NCBI RefSeq assembly: GCF_034008315.1
Contig: NZ_CP125377.1
Span: 1,376,001-1,440,000 of the forward strand
Source of the DNA: Pseudomonas sp. P8_241
GTDB taxonomy: Bacteria > Pseudomonadota > Gammaproteobacteria > Pseudomonadales > Pseudomonadaceae
Direction of reading: 5' to 3'
Length of the DNA stretch: 64,000 bases
Positions 8,054-18,602 of this stretch are shown one piece after another. A program made the position numbers and the translations under genes. Under the pieces are notes generated by a model. It was not told the origin of the DNA, searched no databases, and saw only the letters and a list, made by a program, of their open reading frames with translations. The stretch's first letter is position 1, and the number at the start of each line of letters is the position of its first letter.

Positions 8054-9685
8054 ATGCAAACCGCTTATACCGTCCTGATCCTGCTGATGCTGGTCGGCGT
8101 TTCACGCCTGATCGGGCGAGTGATCCCGCTGCCGTTGCCACTGGTGCAAATTGCCGCCGGTGCGTTGCTCGCCTGGCCGACGCTGGGCCTGCATGTGGTG
8201 CTGGATCCGGAGTTGTTCCTTTTTCTGTTCTTGCCGCCGCTGTTGTTTTCCGACGGCTGGCGTATGCCCAAGCGCGAATTCTGGCGCTTGCGCGGGCCTA
8301 TCCTGACGTTGGCGGTGGGGTTGGTGTTGTTTACGGTAGTGGGGGCCGGATATTTCATTCACTGGTTGCTGCCCAGCGTGCCACTGCCCGTGGCGTTTGC
8401 GCTGGCGGCGGTGTTGTCGCCGACGGATGCGGTAGCGGTCTCGGCCATTGCGCGCAATCGGCTACCGACACCACTGATGCACATGCTGCAGGGCGAAGCG
8501 TTGATGAATGACGCCTCGGGTCTTGTGACGTTCAAGTTTGCTCTGGTGGCGGCCGTGACGGGCGTGTTTTCACTGACCAATGCCAGTCTGGCGTTTGTGT
8601 TGGTCGCGGTTGGAGGGTTGGCTGTTGGCGTGGCGCTTAGCTGGCTGGTCGGCCGTCTTCGGGCGTGGATGATCAACCGCGGTTGGGATGATCCGGCTAC
8701 CCATGTGGTCTTCATGTTGTTGCTGCCGTTTGCGGCATATGTGCTGGCCGAACAGCTTGGGGCGTCGGGCATTCTGTCGGCGGTCGCAGCGGGCATGATG
8801 CAAAGCTGGCTTGACCTGCTGCCGCGTCAGACCAGCACCCGGCTACTCAATCGCAGCGTCTGGTCGTTGCTGGAGTTTGCCTTCAACGGCCTGATTTTTC
8901 TTCTGTTGGGTTTGCAGTTGCCGGACATCATCAAGGCGGTGGCCAGTCATGAAACGTCGCTATGGCCGACGCTGCTGTATCGCTGTTTTGATGTCGTCGC
9001 GATTTTCCTGGTGCTGCTGATATTGCGATTCGTCTGGGTGCAGAGCACCTGGCGATTGTCGGTTTTTTTGCGCCGTCTGCGTGGCAAGGGCGAAATGACT
9101 CATGTGCCGACAACGCGGTCCTGCTGGTTGTTGACCGTGGGTGGTGTGCGCGGAGCGGTGACGCTGGCGGGTGTGATGTCGGTGCCGCTGCTGATGGGCG
9201 GGGTGGTATTTCCGGAGCGCGACCTGCTGATCTTTATCGCCGCCGGCGTGATCCTGTTGTCGCTGATCGCAGCCTGTATCGCTTTGCCGCTGTTGCTGCG
9301 GGGTGTTGAAACCAGCCCGGACGACAAGCGTCGCCACGAAGTGCGCGAAGCGTGGCGCAAAACGGCTGAAGCGGCCATTCATGCACTGGAAGTTGAAGAG
9401 GCCGGTGCCCAGGATGCGGCAGAGGCAGCACTGGCCGTCGAACTGAAGGCCCGGATCATGTCTGAATATCGCCATCAGCTGGAGGTGTTCAACGATTCGG
9501 CCGAAGCCCAGGCGCTGGCCTTTCAGATGGATTTGCTGGAGCGGCGTTTGCGTTTGAAGGCTTTGAAGGCTCAGCGACTGGAGTTGTACAGCCTCAGCCG
9601 TCATCACCAGATTGGTGATGACGTATTGCGAGAAATACTGGGTGAACTGGATTTGAGTGAAGCAAACCTGGGGCACGTCAACTAG
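8054..9685 (+). CDS. Na+/H+ antiporter, CPA1 family (NhaP/YjcE-like)
   Basis: A protein of 543 aa with about 11-12 membrane helices over residues 1-420, then a roughly 120-residue cytoplasmic tail rich in charged helices. CPA1 signatures are LPPLLFSDGW, LSPTDAVAVSAI and GEALMNDASGLVTF; the adjacent Asn-Asp in the last is the ion-binding pair in this family. It should exchange Na+ (or K+) for protons at the inner membrane and contribute to pH and salt tolerance; ion preference cannot be read from sequence. It stands alone between divergent and convergent neighbours, and the next gene converges on it with only 16 bases between stops. Confidence 0.9.
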   Translation: MQTAYTVLILLMLVGVSRLIGRVIPLPLPLVQIAAGALLAWPTLGLHVVLDPELFLFLFLPPLLFSDGWRMPKREFWRLRGPILTLAVGLVLFTVVGAGYFIHWLLPSVPLPVAFALAAVLSPTDAVAVSAIARNRLPTPLMHMLQGEALMNDASGLVTFKFALVAAVTGVFSLTNASLAFVLVAVGGLAVGVALSWLVGRLRAWMINRGWDDPATHVVFMLLLPFAAYVLAEQLGASGILSAVAAGMMQSWLDLLPRQTSTRLLNRSVWSLLEFAFNGLIFLLLGLQLPDIIKAVASHETSLWPTLLYRCFDVVAIFLVLLILRFVWVQSTWRLSVFLRRLRGKGEMTHVPTTRSCWLLTVGGVRGAVTLAGVMSVPLLMGGVVFPERDLLIFIAAGVILLSLIAACIALPLLLRGVETSPDDKRRHEVREAWRKTAEAAIHALEVEEAGAQDAAEAALAVELKARIMSEYRHQLEVFNDSAEAQALAFQMDLLERRLRLKALKAQRLELYSLSRHHQIGDDVLREILGELDLSEANLGHVN

Positions 9686-9701
9686 TTAAATTTGTTGAAG
9701 G

Positions 9702-10433
9702 TCAGCGTTTTGGGTAGAGCAGTTTCATCATTGTTTTATCTTTCTTGCTGATCTTGCGATTAGGGGGGATTTCCCAGTCTCCCAGTGTCAGGGCGTTGGC
9801 AACAGGGTAATGCATGATGGACTTTTTGTCGTAAGGCGTATAAATCGCTTCAATTGTATCGAAGGGAGTAAAGATGTTCATGTCAACCGCCTCCTTGTCG
9901 ATTGGGTTCATTTCCCGGTTTTTGTAGAATTCATACACTTTCGGCTTATCCCAGGGGATATTGGCATCGGGATGTTGGTGTTCATGCATTGCTCCCAAGG
10001 CGTGTCCGAACTCGTGAATGACAATAAGCTCAAAGTCTTCATGTTCTGGTTTTACGCCCAGTTGCATGGTTGGCCAGTCCGGGTGAGTCAATAGCGCATC
10101 GGTGCCCAGTATTGAACTGTTGCGGTTGTTTTTGGTGGCGATCCTTATCTCGCCTGCTCGACCCTCGACGAAATCGAAAGTCAGATTGATATAGGGCAAC
10201 CATTTGCTGGCCGCATCGATGATCTTGCGTTTATGCTCATCGTCAGGATCATCCATGAACGCGATTTTCAACGTGCGGTCATTTTCCCACAGTTTTGAAT
10301 AATTAACTAAAGAGCGCTTGCGGCGGGAGCCTGTTTGATAGTTTGCATTTCTGGGGCTTTCGTTGATGGCTGCGTCATAAGATTCCTGATGATCGGGCCA
10401 TTGGATAAGTGTGCAGTGCTCAATGTTATTCAT
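9702..10433 (-). CDS. Astacin-like (M12A) zinc metalloprotease without signal peptide
   Basis: A protein of 243 aa. The zinc motif IVIHEFGHALGAMHEHQHP (H-E-x-x-H-x-x-G-x-x-H-E) at about residues 138-156 is followed some 50 residues later by SIMHYP, the Met-turn of metzincins, with the Tyr expected for astacins. The catalytic core therefore looks intact. The N-terminus (MNNIEHCTLIQWPDH) has no signal peptide or membrane helix, unlike classical secreted astacins. The start is supported by GGAAGAAG seven bases upstream. The gene is visibly AT-richer than the neighbouring core genes and sits alone between the antiporter and dapC, suggesting acquisition. Substrate unknown. Confidence 0.85.
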   Translation of the reverse strand: MNNIEHCTLIQWPDHQESYDAAINESPRNANYQTGSRRKRSLVNYSKLWENDRTLKIAFMDDPDDEHKRKIIDAASKWLPYINLTFDFVEGRAGEIRIATKNNRNSSILGTDALLTHPDWPTMQLGVKPEHEDFELIVIHEFGHALGAMHEHQHPDANIPWDKPKVYEFYKNREMNPIDKEAVDMNIFTPFDTIEAIYTPYDKKSIMHYPVANALTLGDWEIPPNRKISKKDKTMMKLLYPKR

Positions 10434-10599
10434 TGGCGGACTTCTTCCATGAAGTGATAGTTGGGTTTATGAGGCGTGCTGCTGCGCGCGAAATAATATT
10501 AAGGTGTATGTATGCGCAGGGAAAACATTAGAAGTTGGGAAAGTGTAACTTCATACGTTGGACTGCCCGCACGACATTGCGTAATGCGGGCAGAGGCCG

Positions 10600-11799
10600 T
10601 TACTTGTTACGGGTAACAAATGCGCGAATGCGCTCCGCCGCCTCGACGCACTCGGCCAGTGGCGCGACCAGTGCCATGCGCACGCGGCCAGCACCTGGAT
10701 TGACACCGTCCACCTCACGGGACAAGTAAGAGCCCGGCACCACAGTCACATGCTCCTGCTCGAACAGGTCGCGGCAGAACGCAGCGTCGTCCCCGGCCAC
10801 GTTCGGCCACAGGTAGAAGCTGCCATCCGGGCGTTGCACGTCCAGCACAGGGCTGAGAATTTCCAGTACGGCATCAAACTTCTCGCGATACAGCGCACGG
10901 TTGGCGCGTACGTGCACTTCGTCATTCCACGCCGCTACGCTGGCCAGTTGAGTCTGCACCGGCATAGCGCAGCCGTGGTACGTCCGATAGAGCAAAAAGC
11001 CCTTGAGGATGTCGGCGTCACCGGCGACAAAGCCCGAACGCAGGCCTGGCAGGTTCGAACGCTTGGACAGGCTGTGGAACACCACGCAGCGCTTGAAATC
11101 CTTGCGGCCCAGTTCTACACAAGCGCTAAGCAAACCTGGCGGCGGGGTCTGTTCGTCGAAGTAGAGTTCGCTGTAGCACTCGTCGGCAGCAATCACGAAG
11201 TCGTATTCATCGGCCAAGGCGATCAGCTTTTTCAGAGTCTCGACCGGGATCAAGGCGCCAGTCGGGTTGCCAGGCGAGCACAGGAACAGAATCTGGCAGC
11301 GTTTCCAGATGTCTGGCGAAACGGCGTCAAAATCCGGGTTGAAGCCGTTTTCGTCCAGGCACGGCAGGTAGTGCGGCTTGGCTCCGGCGAGGAACGCCGC
11401 GCCTTCGTAAATCTGGTAGAAGGGGTTCGGGCTGACCACCAGTGCGTCGTCGCCACGGTTGACCACGGTCTGGGTGAAGGCGAACAGGGCCTCGCGGGTG
11501 CCGTTGACCGGCAGCACGTTGCGCGCCGGGTCGATCCAGCCGCCAGGAACACCGAAGCGACGCTCGCACCAGGCCGCGATGGCTTCACGCAGCGCCGGGA
11601 TGCCGAGCGTGGTCGGGTACACCGCCATCTGATCCAGGTTGCTGGCCAGGGCCTCGGCGACAAAGCTTGGCGAACGGTGTTTCGGCTCGCCGATGGACAG
11701 TGCAATCGGGCGCAGGTCCGGGTTCGGCGTCACGCTGCCGAGCAGGGCGCGGAGCTTTTCGAAAGGGTAAGGCTGCAACTGGGTCAGAGCGTTGTTCAT
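10600..11799 (-). CDS. dapC: Succinyldiaminopimelate transaminase
   Basis: A protein of 399 aa, PLP-dependent class I/II aminotransferase, converting N-succinyl-2-amino-6-oxopimelate to N-succinyl-LL-diaminopimelate with glutamate. Visible motifs are CSPGNPTGALIP, the AADECYSELYF segment, and the PLP-Lys region SLSKRSNLPGLRSGF. The gene is the dapC of the Pseudomonas glnD-map neighbourhood and lies between dapD and glnD on the same strand, with a REP pair separating it from glnD. E. coli instead uses ArgD or SerC for this step, so a dedicated dapC here is typical of pseudomonads. Confidence 0.93.
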   Translation of the reverse strand: MNNALTQLQPYPFEKLRALLGSVTPNPDLRPIALSIGEPKHRSPSFVAEALASNLDQMAVYPTTLGIPALREAIAAWCERRFGVPGGWIDPARNVLPVNGTREALFAFTQTVVNRGDDALVVSPNPFYQIYEGAAFLAGAKPHYLPCLDENGFNPDFDAVSPDIWKRCQILFLCSPGNPTGALIPVETLKKLIALADEYDFVIAADECYSELYFDEQTPPPGLLSACVELGRKDFKRCVVFHSLSKRSNLPGLRSGFVAGDADILKGFLLYRTYHGCAMPVQTQLASVAAWNDEVHVRANRALYREKFDAVLEILSPVLDVQRPDGSFYLWPNVAGDDAAFCRDLFEQEHVTVVPGSYLSREVDGVNPGAGRVRMALVAPLAECVEAAERIRAFVTRNK

Positions 11800-11837
11800 C
11801 GATAGATCTCGTTCGGTATAGGGTAGCGCTGGTCGAC

Positions 11838-11937
11838 TGTAGGAGCGAGCCTGCTCGCGATGGTCTCGAGGTCGCGAAGTTCAGCCTGCTGCCAAGCGTC
11901 ATCGTTGATGACCATCGCGAGTATGCTCGCTCATACA
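11838..11937. repeat. REP pair, TGTAGGAGCGAGCCTGCTCGC type
   Basis: The left arm TGTAGGAGCGAGCCTGCTCG starts at 11838 and the imperfect right arm ends GCTCGCTCATACA at 11937. It occupies the dapC-glnD gap. Confidence 0.8.
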
Positions 11938-11961
11938 GAGGGGGCCCGGGCCATTTTCACG

Positions 11962-14664
11962 TCAGATACTGATGCGCGACAGTTTGATATCGGGTTCCTG
12001 GTTGACGCTCAACTGCTCGACGATTGCATCCTGCAAGCGACTGCACAGCAATGGATCGGACAGCGGCTGATTGTGTGCGTCAGTGATGAAGAACACGTCT
12101 TCCACCCGCTCGCCAAGCGTGGCGATCTTGGCGTTCTGCAAGGACAGATCAAACTCCAGGAAAATCGTGCCGATTCGCGCCAGCAAGCCCGGCCGGTCGG
12201 GAGCTGTCAACTCCAGCACCGTCACCGGGCGCTGGGCGTCGTTGTGGATCGTCACCTGGGGCGCGAAGGCGAAATGCTTGAGCTGACGTGGTACCCGACG
12301 CTGGATGATGGTCGGGTAGTCGTCCGGATTGCGCAGGGCTTCGGTCAGGCCATCGCGGATTTGTTTGACCCGCGCCGGATTATCGCCGATCGAGTCACCG
12401 TCAGTGTCGAGCACGATGTAGGTGTCGAGGGTGAACTGGCTGCTGGACGTGATGACCCGGGCGTCATGAATGTTCAGGTTGAGCTGGTCCATCGCCGCCA
12501 CGGTCACGGCAAAGAAGTCATGCTGGTCCGGTGCGTAGATGAAGATCTGCGTGCCGCCCTCGAACTCGCGCTGGGTGGTTTCCTTGATCAGTACCAGCGG
12601 CCCGCCGTCGACGGGTTGCTGGAGGATCGCATCCGTGTGCCAGGCGACGTCGCCGGCGGTGTGACGCAAGAAATAGTCGTCGCCCAACTGCGCCCACAAC
12701 TGCTCGACGTCGTCCGGATCGGTGCCACCGCGCACCAGGATGTCGAGGGCGGCGCTTTGGGTCTGGCGGATCTGCTCTTCGCGGTCCACGGGGTTTTCCA
12801 GGCCGCGACGCAGTGCCCGCTTGGTCTCGGTGTAGAGCTGGCGCAACAGGCTGGCGCGCCAGGAATTCCATAGCGTCGGGTTGGTGGCATTGATATCGGA
12901 GACGGTCAGCACGTATAGGTAATCGAGGTGGGCTTCGTCACCGACGATCTGCGCGAAATCGTGGATCACCTGCGGGTCGGACAAGTCCTTGCGCTGGGCA
13001 GTGGTCGACATCATCAGGTGATTTTGCACCAGCCATACGATCAGGCGGCTGTCCCAGGCGGGCAATTGATGACGCTGGCAAAATGCAGCGGCATCCACGG
13101 CGCCGATGTCCGAGTGGTCGCCATGCCGACCCTTGCCGATGTCGTGGTACAGGCCGGCGATGTAAATCAGTTCGGGCTTGGGCAACTTGCCCATGGTTTT
13201 GCTGGCCAGCGGGAATTTTTCCGACACCTGGGTGTACTGCAACTTACGCAGGTGTTTGATCAGGTTCAGGGTGTGCGCGTCGACCGTATAGATGTGGAAC
13301 AGGTCGTGTTGCATCTGCCCGACGATGAAGCCGAACTCCGGAAGATAACGCCCAAGGATGCCGTAACGGTTCATCCGGCGCAGGTTGCGGTGGATGCCGA
13401 TCTTGCACTTGAACAGTTCGATGAACAGGCTGGTGTTGCGAATGTCATTGCGAAAGTCGTCGTCGATCAGGTGACGGTTCTCGCGCAGCAGGCGAATGGT
13501 GTCGGCACGAACACCTTTGATTTCCGGTTGCTGGGCCATCAGCACGAATATTTCGAGCATGGCGAACGGCGTACGGCGGAACACGTTGTCGTTTCGAGCC
13601 TCGATGTAACCGTCGTGCAACTGGAATCGCGAATTGATCGGCTGTGGCGGCGCTTCGTCTTCCGGCGCGAGGATCACTTCCTCGAAGTGCTGGATGATCA
13701 GGTCGCTGAGCTGGGCAATGCTCATGACCACCCGGTAGTACTGCTGCATGAAGTTTTCGATGGCTTGCTTGGCGTCGTCGCCGGCGAAGCCCAGCAGACC
13801 GGCGATGGTGCGCTGATGATCGAACAGCAGGCGGTCTTCGGCACGTCCGGCGAGCATATGCAGGGCGTAACGAACCTTCCACAGAAACTCCTGAGAAGAG
13901 GCGAGCAAGGCGTTTTCGCTCTCGACCAGGAAACCTTCACCCGCCAATGCGCGCAAGTTCAAGGTGCCGTATTCACGGCGGGCCACCCAAAGAATCGTCT
14001 GGATATCCCGTAGTCCCCCGGGGGAGCCTTTGACGTTGGGTTCCAGGTTGTACTCGGTGTCGTTGTACTTGTGGTGGCGGGCCTTTTGCTCGGCGCGCTT
14101 GGCGAGGAAGAAGTCCTTGCTCGGCCACATATGAGCGGTGCTGGTGACATCCAGCATGCGTTGGCGCAAGTGCTCGGGTCCGGCGATGGTGCGGCTTTCC
14201 ATCAGGTTAGTGACGACGGTCAGGTCAGCTCGTGCCTCGACGGCGCATTCGTCGACTGAGCGAACACTCTGGCCGACTTCCAGGCCGATATCCCACAACA
14301 GCGTCAGAAAACGCTCGATGGAATCGCGGAAAACTTCGTGGTCGGCGCTGTCCAGCAGAATCAGCAAGTCGATGTCGGAATAAGGGTGCAACTCACCGCG
14401 ACCGTAGCCGCCGACCGCGACCAGCGCGATGTCGGCGTCCTCGCTCCAGTTGAACTGATCCCAGGCCTTTTGCAGGATGTTGTCGACGAACCAGGCGCGA
14501 TCCTCGATCAGCCGACGAATGTCCCTGCCGCTGCGAAAGCGCCCGTCGAGCACTTCGCGGGCCTGGCGGATTGCCTTCTTGAACGCAGCGATGGGGCTTG
14601 CCTTCAGGGCCAGTTCAGCCTGGAACTGGCCGCGGTCGAAGAGTTCGGGATCCACCTGCGGCAT
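11962..14664 (-). CDS. glnD: Bifunctional [protein-PII] uridylyltransferase / uridylyl-removing enzyme
   Basis: A protein of 900 aa, the primary glutamine sensor, adding UMP to PII when glutamine is low and removing it when high. The N-terminal nucleotidyltransferase domain has [19 protein letters not shown] at about residues 87-105. The central HD hydrolase has [17 protein letters not shown]. Two ACT domains close the protein ([16 protein letters not shown]... and [18 protein letters not shown]...), the presumed glutamine-binding part. Length agrees with other gammaproteobacterial GlnD. It is followed on the minus strand by dapC, and map lies 41 bases upstream, so map-glnD may be one transcript. 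Confidence 0.97.
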   Translation of the reverse strand: MPQVDPELFDRGQFQAELALKASPIAAFKKAIRQAREVLDGRFRSGRDIRRLIEDRAWFVDNILQKAWDQFNWSEDADIALVAVGGYGRGELHPYSDIDLLILLDSADHEVFRDSIERFLTLLWDIGLEVGQSVRSVDECAVEARADLTVVTNLMESRTIAGPEHLRQRMLDVTSTAHMWPSKDFFLAKRAEQKARHHKYNDTEYNLEPNVKGSPGGLRDIQTILWVARREYGTLNLRALAGEGFLVESENALLASSQEFLWKVRYALHMLAGRAEDRLLFDHQRTIAGLLGFAGDDAKQAIENFMQQYYRVVMSIAQLSDLIIQHFEEVILAPEDEAPPQPINSRFQLHDGYIEARNDNVFRRTPFAMLEIFVLMAQQPEIKGVRADTIRLLRENRHLIDDDFRNDIRNTSLFIELFKCKIGIHRNLRRMNRYGILGRYLPEFGFIVGQMQHDLFHIYTVDAHTLNLIKHLRKLQYTQVSEKFPLASKTMGKLPKPELIYIAGLYHDIGKGRHGDHSDIGAVDAAAFCQRHQLPAWDSRLIVWLVQNHLMMSTTAQRKDLSDPQVIHDFAQIVGDEAHLDYLYVLTVSDINATNPTLWNSWRASLLRQLYTETKRALRRGLENPVDREEQIRQTQSAALDILVRGGTDPDDVEQLWAQLGDDYFLRHTAGDVAWHTDAILQQPVDGGPLVLIKETTQREFEGGTQIFIYAPDQHDFFAVTVAAMDQLNLNIHDARVITSSSQFTLDTYIVLDTDGDSIGDNPARVKQIRDGLTEALRNPDDYPTIIQRRVPRQLKHFAFAPQVTIHNDAQRPVTVLELTAPDRPGLLARIGTIFLEFDLSLQNAKIATLGERVEDVFFITDAHNQPLSDPLLCSRLQDAIVEQLSVNQEPDIKLSRISI

Positions 14665-14705
14665 CGATTGGCTTTCCTTTCTATAGGCTGGGGTCGGTAG
14701 CGGGA

Positions 14706-15488
14706 TCAGGCCGAGACGCGGGGGATGGTGTCATCGCTGCGCAGGGTGAAGATCTCGTAACCGGTGTCGGTCACCAACAGGGTGTGTTCCCACTGTGCCG
14801 ACAGCTTGCGATCCTTGGTGATCGCGGTCCAGCCATCGCCCAGCACTTTGGTGTCGGCGCGACCCTGGTTGATCATCGGCTCGATGGTGAAGGTCATGCC
14901 GGCCTTCAGCTCCATGCCAGTGCCGGCGCGGCCGTAATGCAGGATCTGCGGTTCTTCGTGGAATACCTTGCCGATACCGTGACCGCAGAACTCGCGAACC
15001 ACGGAGAAACCGTTCTTTTCGGCATGCTTCTGGATGATTTCGCCGATGTCGCCCAGGCGGCAGCCGGGTTTGACGATTTCAATCGCCTTGTACATGCACT
15101 CCTGGGTCACCTGGGACAGGCGCTCGGCCCAGACCGGTACGGAGCCGACGTGGAACATGCGGCTGGTGTCGCCGTGGTAGCCGTCCTTGATGACGGTGAC
15201 GTCGATGTTCAGGGTGTCGCCATCTTTCAGTGGCTTGTCGTTCGGGATGCCGTGGCAGACCACATGGTTGATCGAGGTGCAGATCGACTTCGGGTAGCCC
15301 TTGTAGTTGAGCGGGGCGGGGATGGCTTTCTGCTCATTGACAATATAATCGTGACAGATCTGGTTCAGCTGATCGGTAGTGACGCCCGGCTTCACATATT
15401 CGGCAATCATTTCCAGTACGTCGGCGGCCAGTTTGCCGGCGACACGCATTTTTGCGATGTCCTCGGGGGTTTTGAGGTTGACGGTCAT
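14706..15488 (-). CDS. map: Type I methionine aminopeptidase
   Basis: A protein of 260 aa that removes the initiator Met. The five metal ligands can be placed: Asp in [11 protein letters not shown], Asp in YHGDTSRMF, His in [12 protein letters not shown], Glu in FTIEPMIN, and Glu in QWEHTLLVT. The ATG at 15488 is preceded by AGAGAGAG, a better start than the upstream in-frame ATG at 15509. It is divergent from rpsB, the usual arrangement in gammaproteobacteria, and shares the 371-base intergenic region with it. Confidence 0.96.
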   Translation of the reverse strand: MTVNLKTPEDIAKMRVAGKLAADVLEMIAEYVKPGVTTDQLNQICHDYIVNEQKAIPAPLNYKGYPKSICTSINHVVCHGIPNDKPLKDGDTLNIDVTVIKDGYHGDTSRMFHVGSVPVWAERLSQVTQECMYKAIEIVKPGCRLGDIGEIIQKHAEKNGFSVVREFCGHGIGKVFHEEPQILHYGRAGTGMELKAGMTFTIEPMINQGRADTKVLGDGWTAITKDRKLSAQWEHTLLVTDTGYEIFTLRSDDTIPRVSA

Positions 15489-15709
15489 ACAGGCTCTCTC
15501 TGCGCTCAAAGGCGCTTTCTAAACGGAAAGGGCGTTGCGCGATCGAACTTCGCAGCCCTGAAAAATGCGATTCTATCAGACGATCAGCGCAAATCTGCGC
15601 CTGAGTGCATCGCTTCTCTTTATAGAATGGTGCATTCTTGGCTGATTCCAAGGGGTCGCGCAAAGCGCCTGCCGGGATTTTTGAATCCGGGTTCCGTTTT
15701 TCCCTGTCT

Positions 15710-15859
15710 TATGATATAAAATGCGCCGCTTTCCGGGGATGCCCCGAAAAGCCTAAATCCACACACGTGTCGACACGATGACCTGGGTGCCTTCAGCTGA
15801 AGCTGCTGGTTGGTCATTGGGATACGTGGAGGCCAAACCCGACTTATTAAGGAACTATC
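15710..15859 (+). promoter_or_regulatory. rpsB 5' leader with hairpins; likely S2 autoregulatory region
   Basis: The 371-base map-rpsB gap holds an AT-rich -10-like stretch TATGATATAAAA at 15710-15721 with no clear -35. Structured leader sequence follows: a CGGGG-ATG-CCCCG hairpin at 15734-15746, palindrome GTGTCGACAC at 15767-15776, and palindrome CTTCAGCTGAAG at 15791-15802. An SD-like AAGGA is near 15849. In E. coli the rpsB leader is conserved and is the target of S2 feedback repression; I infer the same role here from position and folding potential. Confidence 0.6.
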
Positions 15860-16597
15860 ATGTCCCAAGTCAATATGCGCGATATGCTGAAGGCCGGTGT
15901 GCACTTCGGTCACCAGACCCGTTACTGGAACCCGAAAATGGGTAAATACATTTTCGGCGCGCGTAACAAGATTCACATCATCAACCTTGAAAAAACCCTG
16001 CCAATGTTCAACGAAGCTCTGACTTTCGTAGAGCGTCTGGCCCAGGGCAAAAACAAGATTCTGTTCGTCGGCACCAAGCGTTCCGCTGGCAAGATCGTTG
16101 CTGAAGAAGCAGCACGTTGCGGTTCGCCGTACGTCGATCACCGCTGGTTGGGCGGCATGCTGACCAACTTCAAAACCATCCGTGCTTCCATCAAGCGTCT
16201 GCGTGACCTTGAAGTGCAAGCCGAAGACGGTACTTTCGCCAAGCTGACCAAGAAAGAAGCGCTGATGCGCTCTCGTGACCTGGAAAAGCTGGACCGTTCC
16301 CTGGGTGGTATCAAAGACATGGGCGGTCTGCCAGACGCTCTGTTCGTTATCGACGTTGATCACGAGCGCATCGCGATCACCGAAGCCAACAAGCTGGGCA
16401 TCCCGGTTATCGGCGTAGTCGATACCAACAGCAGCCCGGAAGGCGTTGACTACATCATCCCAGGCAACGATGACGCAATCCGCGCTATCCAGCTGTACAT
16501 GGGTTCGATGGCTGACGCGGTTATCCGTGGTCGCAACAACGTTGCCGGCGGCACCGTAGAGTTCGCAGCTGAAGAAACTCAGGCTGCAGCTGAGTAA
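15860..16597 (+). CDS. rpsB: 30S ribosomal protein S2
   Basis: A protein of 245 aa beginning [27 protein letters not shown], the S2 signature, with the second conserved segment [34 protein letters not shown]2 binds the 30S subunit late in assembly and is needed, with S1, for mRNA binding. The start has AAGGA eight bases upstream. A strong terminator follows at 16626-16650, partly separating it from tsf 189 bases downstream, the usual rpsB-tsf order. Confidence 0.98.
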   Translation: MSQVNMRDMLKAGVHFGHQTRYWNPKMGKYIFGARNKIHIINLEKTLPMFNEALTFVERLAQGKNKILFVGTKRSAGKIVAEEAARCGSPYVDHRWLGGMLTNFKTIRASIKRLRDLEVQAEDGTFAKLTKKEALMRSRDLEKLDRSLGGIKDMGGLPDALFVIDVDHERIAITEANKLGIPVIGVVDTNSSPEGVDYIIPGNDDAIRAIQLYMGSMADAVIRGRNNVAGGTVEFAAEETQAAAE

Positions 16598-16625
16598 TTG
16601 ACGCCCTGGCGTTGACTCAGTAAGC

Positions 16626-16650
16626 AAAAAGGGGGCTTGGCCCCCTTTTT
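16626..16650 (+). terminator. Terminator after rpsB
   Basis: A perfect inverted repeat, A5G5C - TTG - GC5T5, giving an 11-base arm (AAAAAGGGGGC) ending in a T run. It probably attenuates rather than blocks tsf expression, since rpsB and tsf are usually cotranscribed. Confidence 0.88.
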
Positions 16651-16786
16651 GCCACCTCGAAAACCATTTGTCGGCGCCCACTGCTCTATCTGTAACGTGC
16701 GGCAGCTAACAAGGGTGGTTCGGGAAGAATTGAACGCCCGTTCGATCGGGTGGAATGGTTGAAAACCTATCCAAGAGGATTTTGAA

Positions 16787-17650
16787 ATGGCAGAGATTAC
16801 TGCAGCGTTGGTCAAAGAACTGCGCGAGCGTACCGGCGAAGGCATGATGGATTGCAAAAAGGCCTTGACCAAGGCTGGCGGCGACATCGAGAAAGCCATT
16901 GATGACATGCGTGCTTCGGGCGCCATCAAGGCTGCCAAGAAAGCGGGCAACGTTGCCGCTGAAGGCGCTATCGCCATCAAGGCTGACGACAAGGCAGCCG
17001 TGCTGCTGGAAGTCAACTCGCAGACCGACTTCCTGGCCCTGCAAGACGACTTCAAGAACTTCGTTGCTGCCAGCGTAGAAAAAGCCTTCGACGAAAAACT
17101 GACCGACGCAGCTCCGCTGATCGCGGCTCAGGAATCGGCTCGTGAAGCCCTGGTGGCCAAAGTTGGCGAAAACGTCAACATCCGTCGCCTGGTACGCGTA
17201 GAGGGCGACGTTGTCGGCACCTACCTGCACGGTAACAAAATCGGCGTTGCTGTTGTTCTCAAGGGCGGCGATGTTCAGCTGGCCAAAGAAATCGCCATGC
17301 ACGTGGCGGCAAGCAACCCTGAGTTCCTGCTGCCATCGCAGGTTTCGCCAGAAGCCATCGAGCGTGAGAAAGCCGTATTCCTGTCGCTGAACGAAGACAA
17401 GATGAAAGGCAAGCCAGCAGAAATCGTTGAGAAAATGATTGCTGGTCGTATCACCAAGTTCCTGGCTGAAGCCAGCCTGGTCGAGCAAGCTTTCGTCATG
17501 AACCCGGAAATCACCGTGGGTGCATTGGCCAAGAAAGCCGGCGCTGAAATCGTTTCCTTCACCTACTTCAAAGTAGGCGAAGGCATCGAGAAGCCAGTCG
17601 ACAACTTCGCGGAAGAAGTTGCTGCACAGCTGGCTGCCGCCAAGCAATAA
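16787..17650 (+). CDS. tsf: Elongation factor Ts
   Basis: A protein of 287 aa, guanine nucleotide exchange factor for EF-Tu. It has the N-terminal UBA-like LRERTGEGMMDCKKAL and the core signature TDFLALQDDFKNFV, with two dimerisation-type core subdomains behind. The ATG at 16787 follows AGAGGAT with good spacing. It lies in the rpsB-tsf-pyrH-frr order. A terminator follows at 17674. Confidence 0.98.
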   Translation: MAEITAALVKELRERTGEGMMDCKKALTKAGGDIEKAIDDMRASGAIKAAKKAGNVAAEGAIAIKADDKAAVLLEVNSQTDFLALQDDFKNFVAASVEKAFDEKLTDAAPLIAAQESAREALVAKVGENVNIRRLVRVEGDVVGTYLHGNKIGVAVVLKGGDVQLAKEIAMHVAASNPEFLLPSQVSPEAIEREKAVFLSLNEDKMKGKPAEIVEKMIAGRITKFLAEASLVEQAFVMNPEITVGALAKKAGAEIVSFTYFKVGEGIEKPVDNFAEEVAAQLAAAKQ

Positions 17651-17673
17651 GACGGTTTTTAACTGTCGCCCTG

Positions 17674-17705
17674 AAGAGGCTGCCCGCTCACGCGCGCAGC
17701 CTCTT
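17674..17705 (+). terminator. Terminator after tsf
   Basis: Stem AAGAGGCTGC / GCAGCCTCTT with a 12-base loop, followed by a short T stretch. It separates tsf from pyrH, which therefore probably has its own promoter in the 17706-17858 gap. Confidence 0.75.
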
Positions 17706-17858
17706 TTCAGATGGGGTACCAATTTTTATTGGTTTCCCATTGGAACTGGCTTACAAAGCCATGTTCCGATGGCGCTGAAGCAGCGCCAAGCTAGAGTGAA
17801 CGCCAGCTGAAAACAGCTCGCAAAGAATTTTTAAAATACGCCGCAGGAGAGATTCGCA

Positions 17859-18602
17859 ATGGCTCAGCAGGGCAGTGGTTATCAGGCTCGCTATAAACGC
17901 ATTCTACTCAAGCTTAGCGGCGAGGCCCTGATGGGCTCGGAAGAGTTCGGGATCGACCCGAAAGTTCTGGATCGCATGGCACTGGAAGTTGGCCAATTGG
18001 TCGGGATCGGCGTTCAGGTCGGTCTGGTCATCGGCGGCGGCAACCTGTTTCGCGGTGCAGCGCTCAGCGCTGCCGGCATGGATCGGGTAACAGGCGACCA
18101 CATGGGCATGCTGGCCACTGTGATGAACGCCCTGGCTATGCGTGACGCGCTTGAACGTGCCAATATCTCGGCCATCGTGATGTCGGCCATTTCCATGGTG
18201 GGCGTGACCGATCACTATGATCGCCGCAAAGCCATGCGCCATCTGAATGCCAAGGAAGTCGTGATTTTCGCGGCGGGTACCGGCAATCCTTTCTTTACCA
18301 CGGATTCGGCAGCCTGCCTGCGTGCTATCGAAATCGATGCCGATGTCGTGCTCAAGGCGACGAAGGTCGATGGTGTCTACACCGCTGACCCATTCAAAGA
18401 CCCGCATGCCGAGAAGTTCGATCATCTGACCTACGATGAAGTGCTGGATCGCAAGCTGGGTGTGATGGATCTGACGGCCATTTGTCTGTGCCGCGACCAC
18501 AAGATGCCGCTGCGCGTATTTAACATGAACAAGCCCGGCGCCCTGCTGAATATCGTTCACGGCGGCGCTGAAGGGACTCTGATCGAGGAAGGCCAACAAT
18601 GA
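17859..18602 (+). CDS. pyrH: UMP kinase
   Basis: A protein of 247 aa of the amino acid kinase family, phosphorylating UMP to UDP, usually hexameric and regulated by GTP and UTP. It has [25 protein letters not shown], the catalytic [13 protein letters not shown] loop and [21 protein letters not shown] precedes the ATG. Its TGA overlaps the frr ATG by four bases. Confidence 0.97.
   Translation: MAQQGSGYQARYKRILLKLSGEALMGSEEFGIDPKVLDRMALEVGQLVGIGVQVGLVIGGGNLFRGAALSAAGMDRVTGDHMGMLATVMNALAMRDALERANISAIVMSAISMVGVTDHYDRRKAMRHLNAKEVVIFAAGTGNPFFTTDSAACLRAIEIDADVVLKATKVDGVYTADPFKDPHAEKFDHLTYDEVLDRKLGVMDLTAICLCRDHKMPLRVFNMNKPGALLNIVHGGAEGTLIEEGQQ

Noticed and set aside
12928..14013. Long plus-strand open frame inside glnD
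   Set aside because: Antisense shadow of glnD with no independent support.
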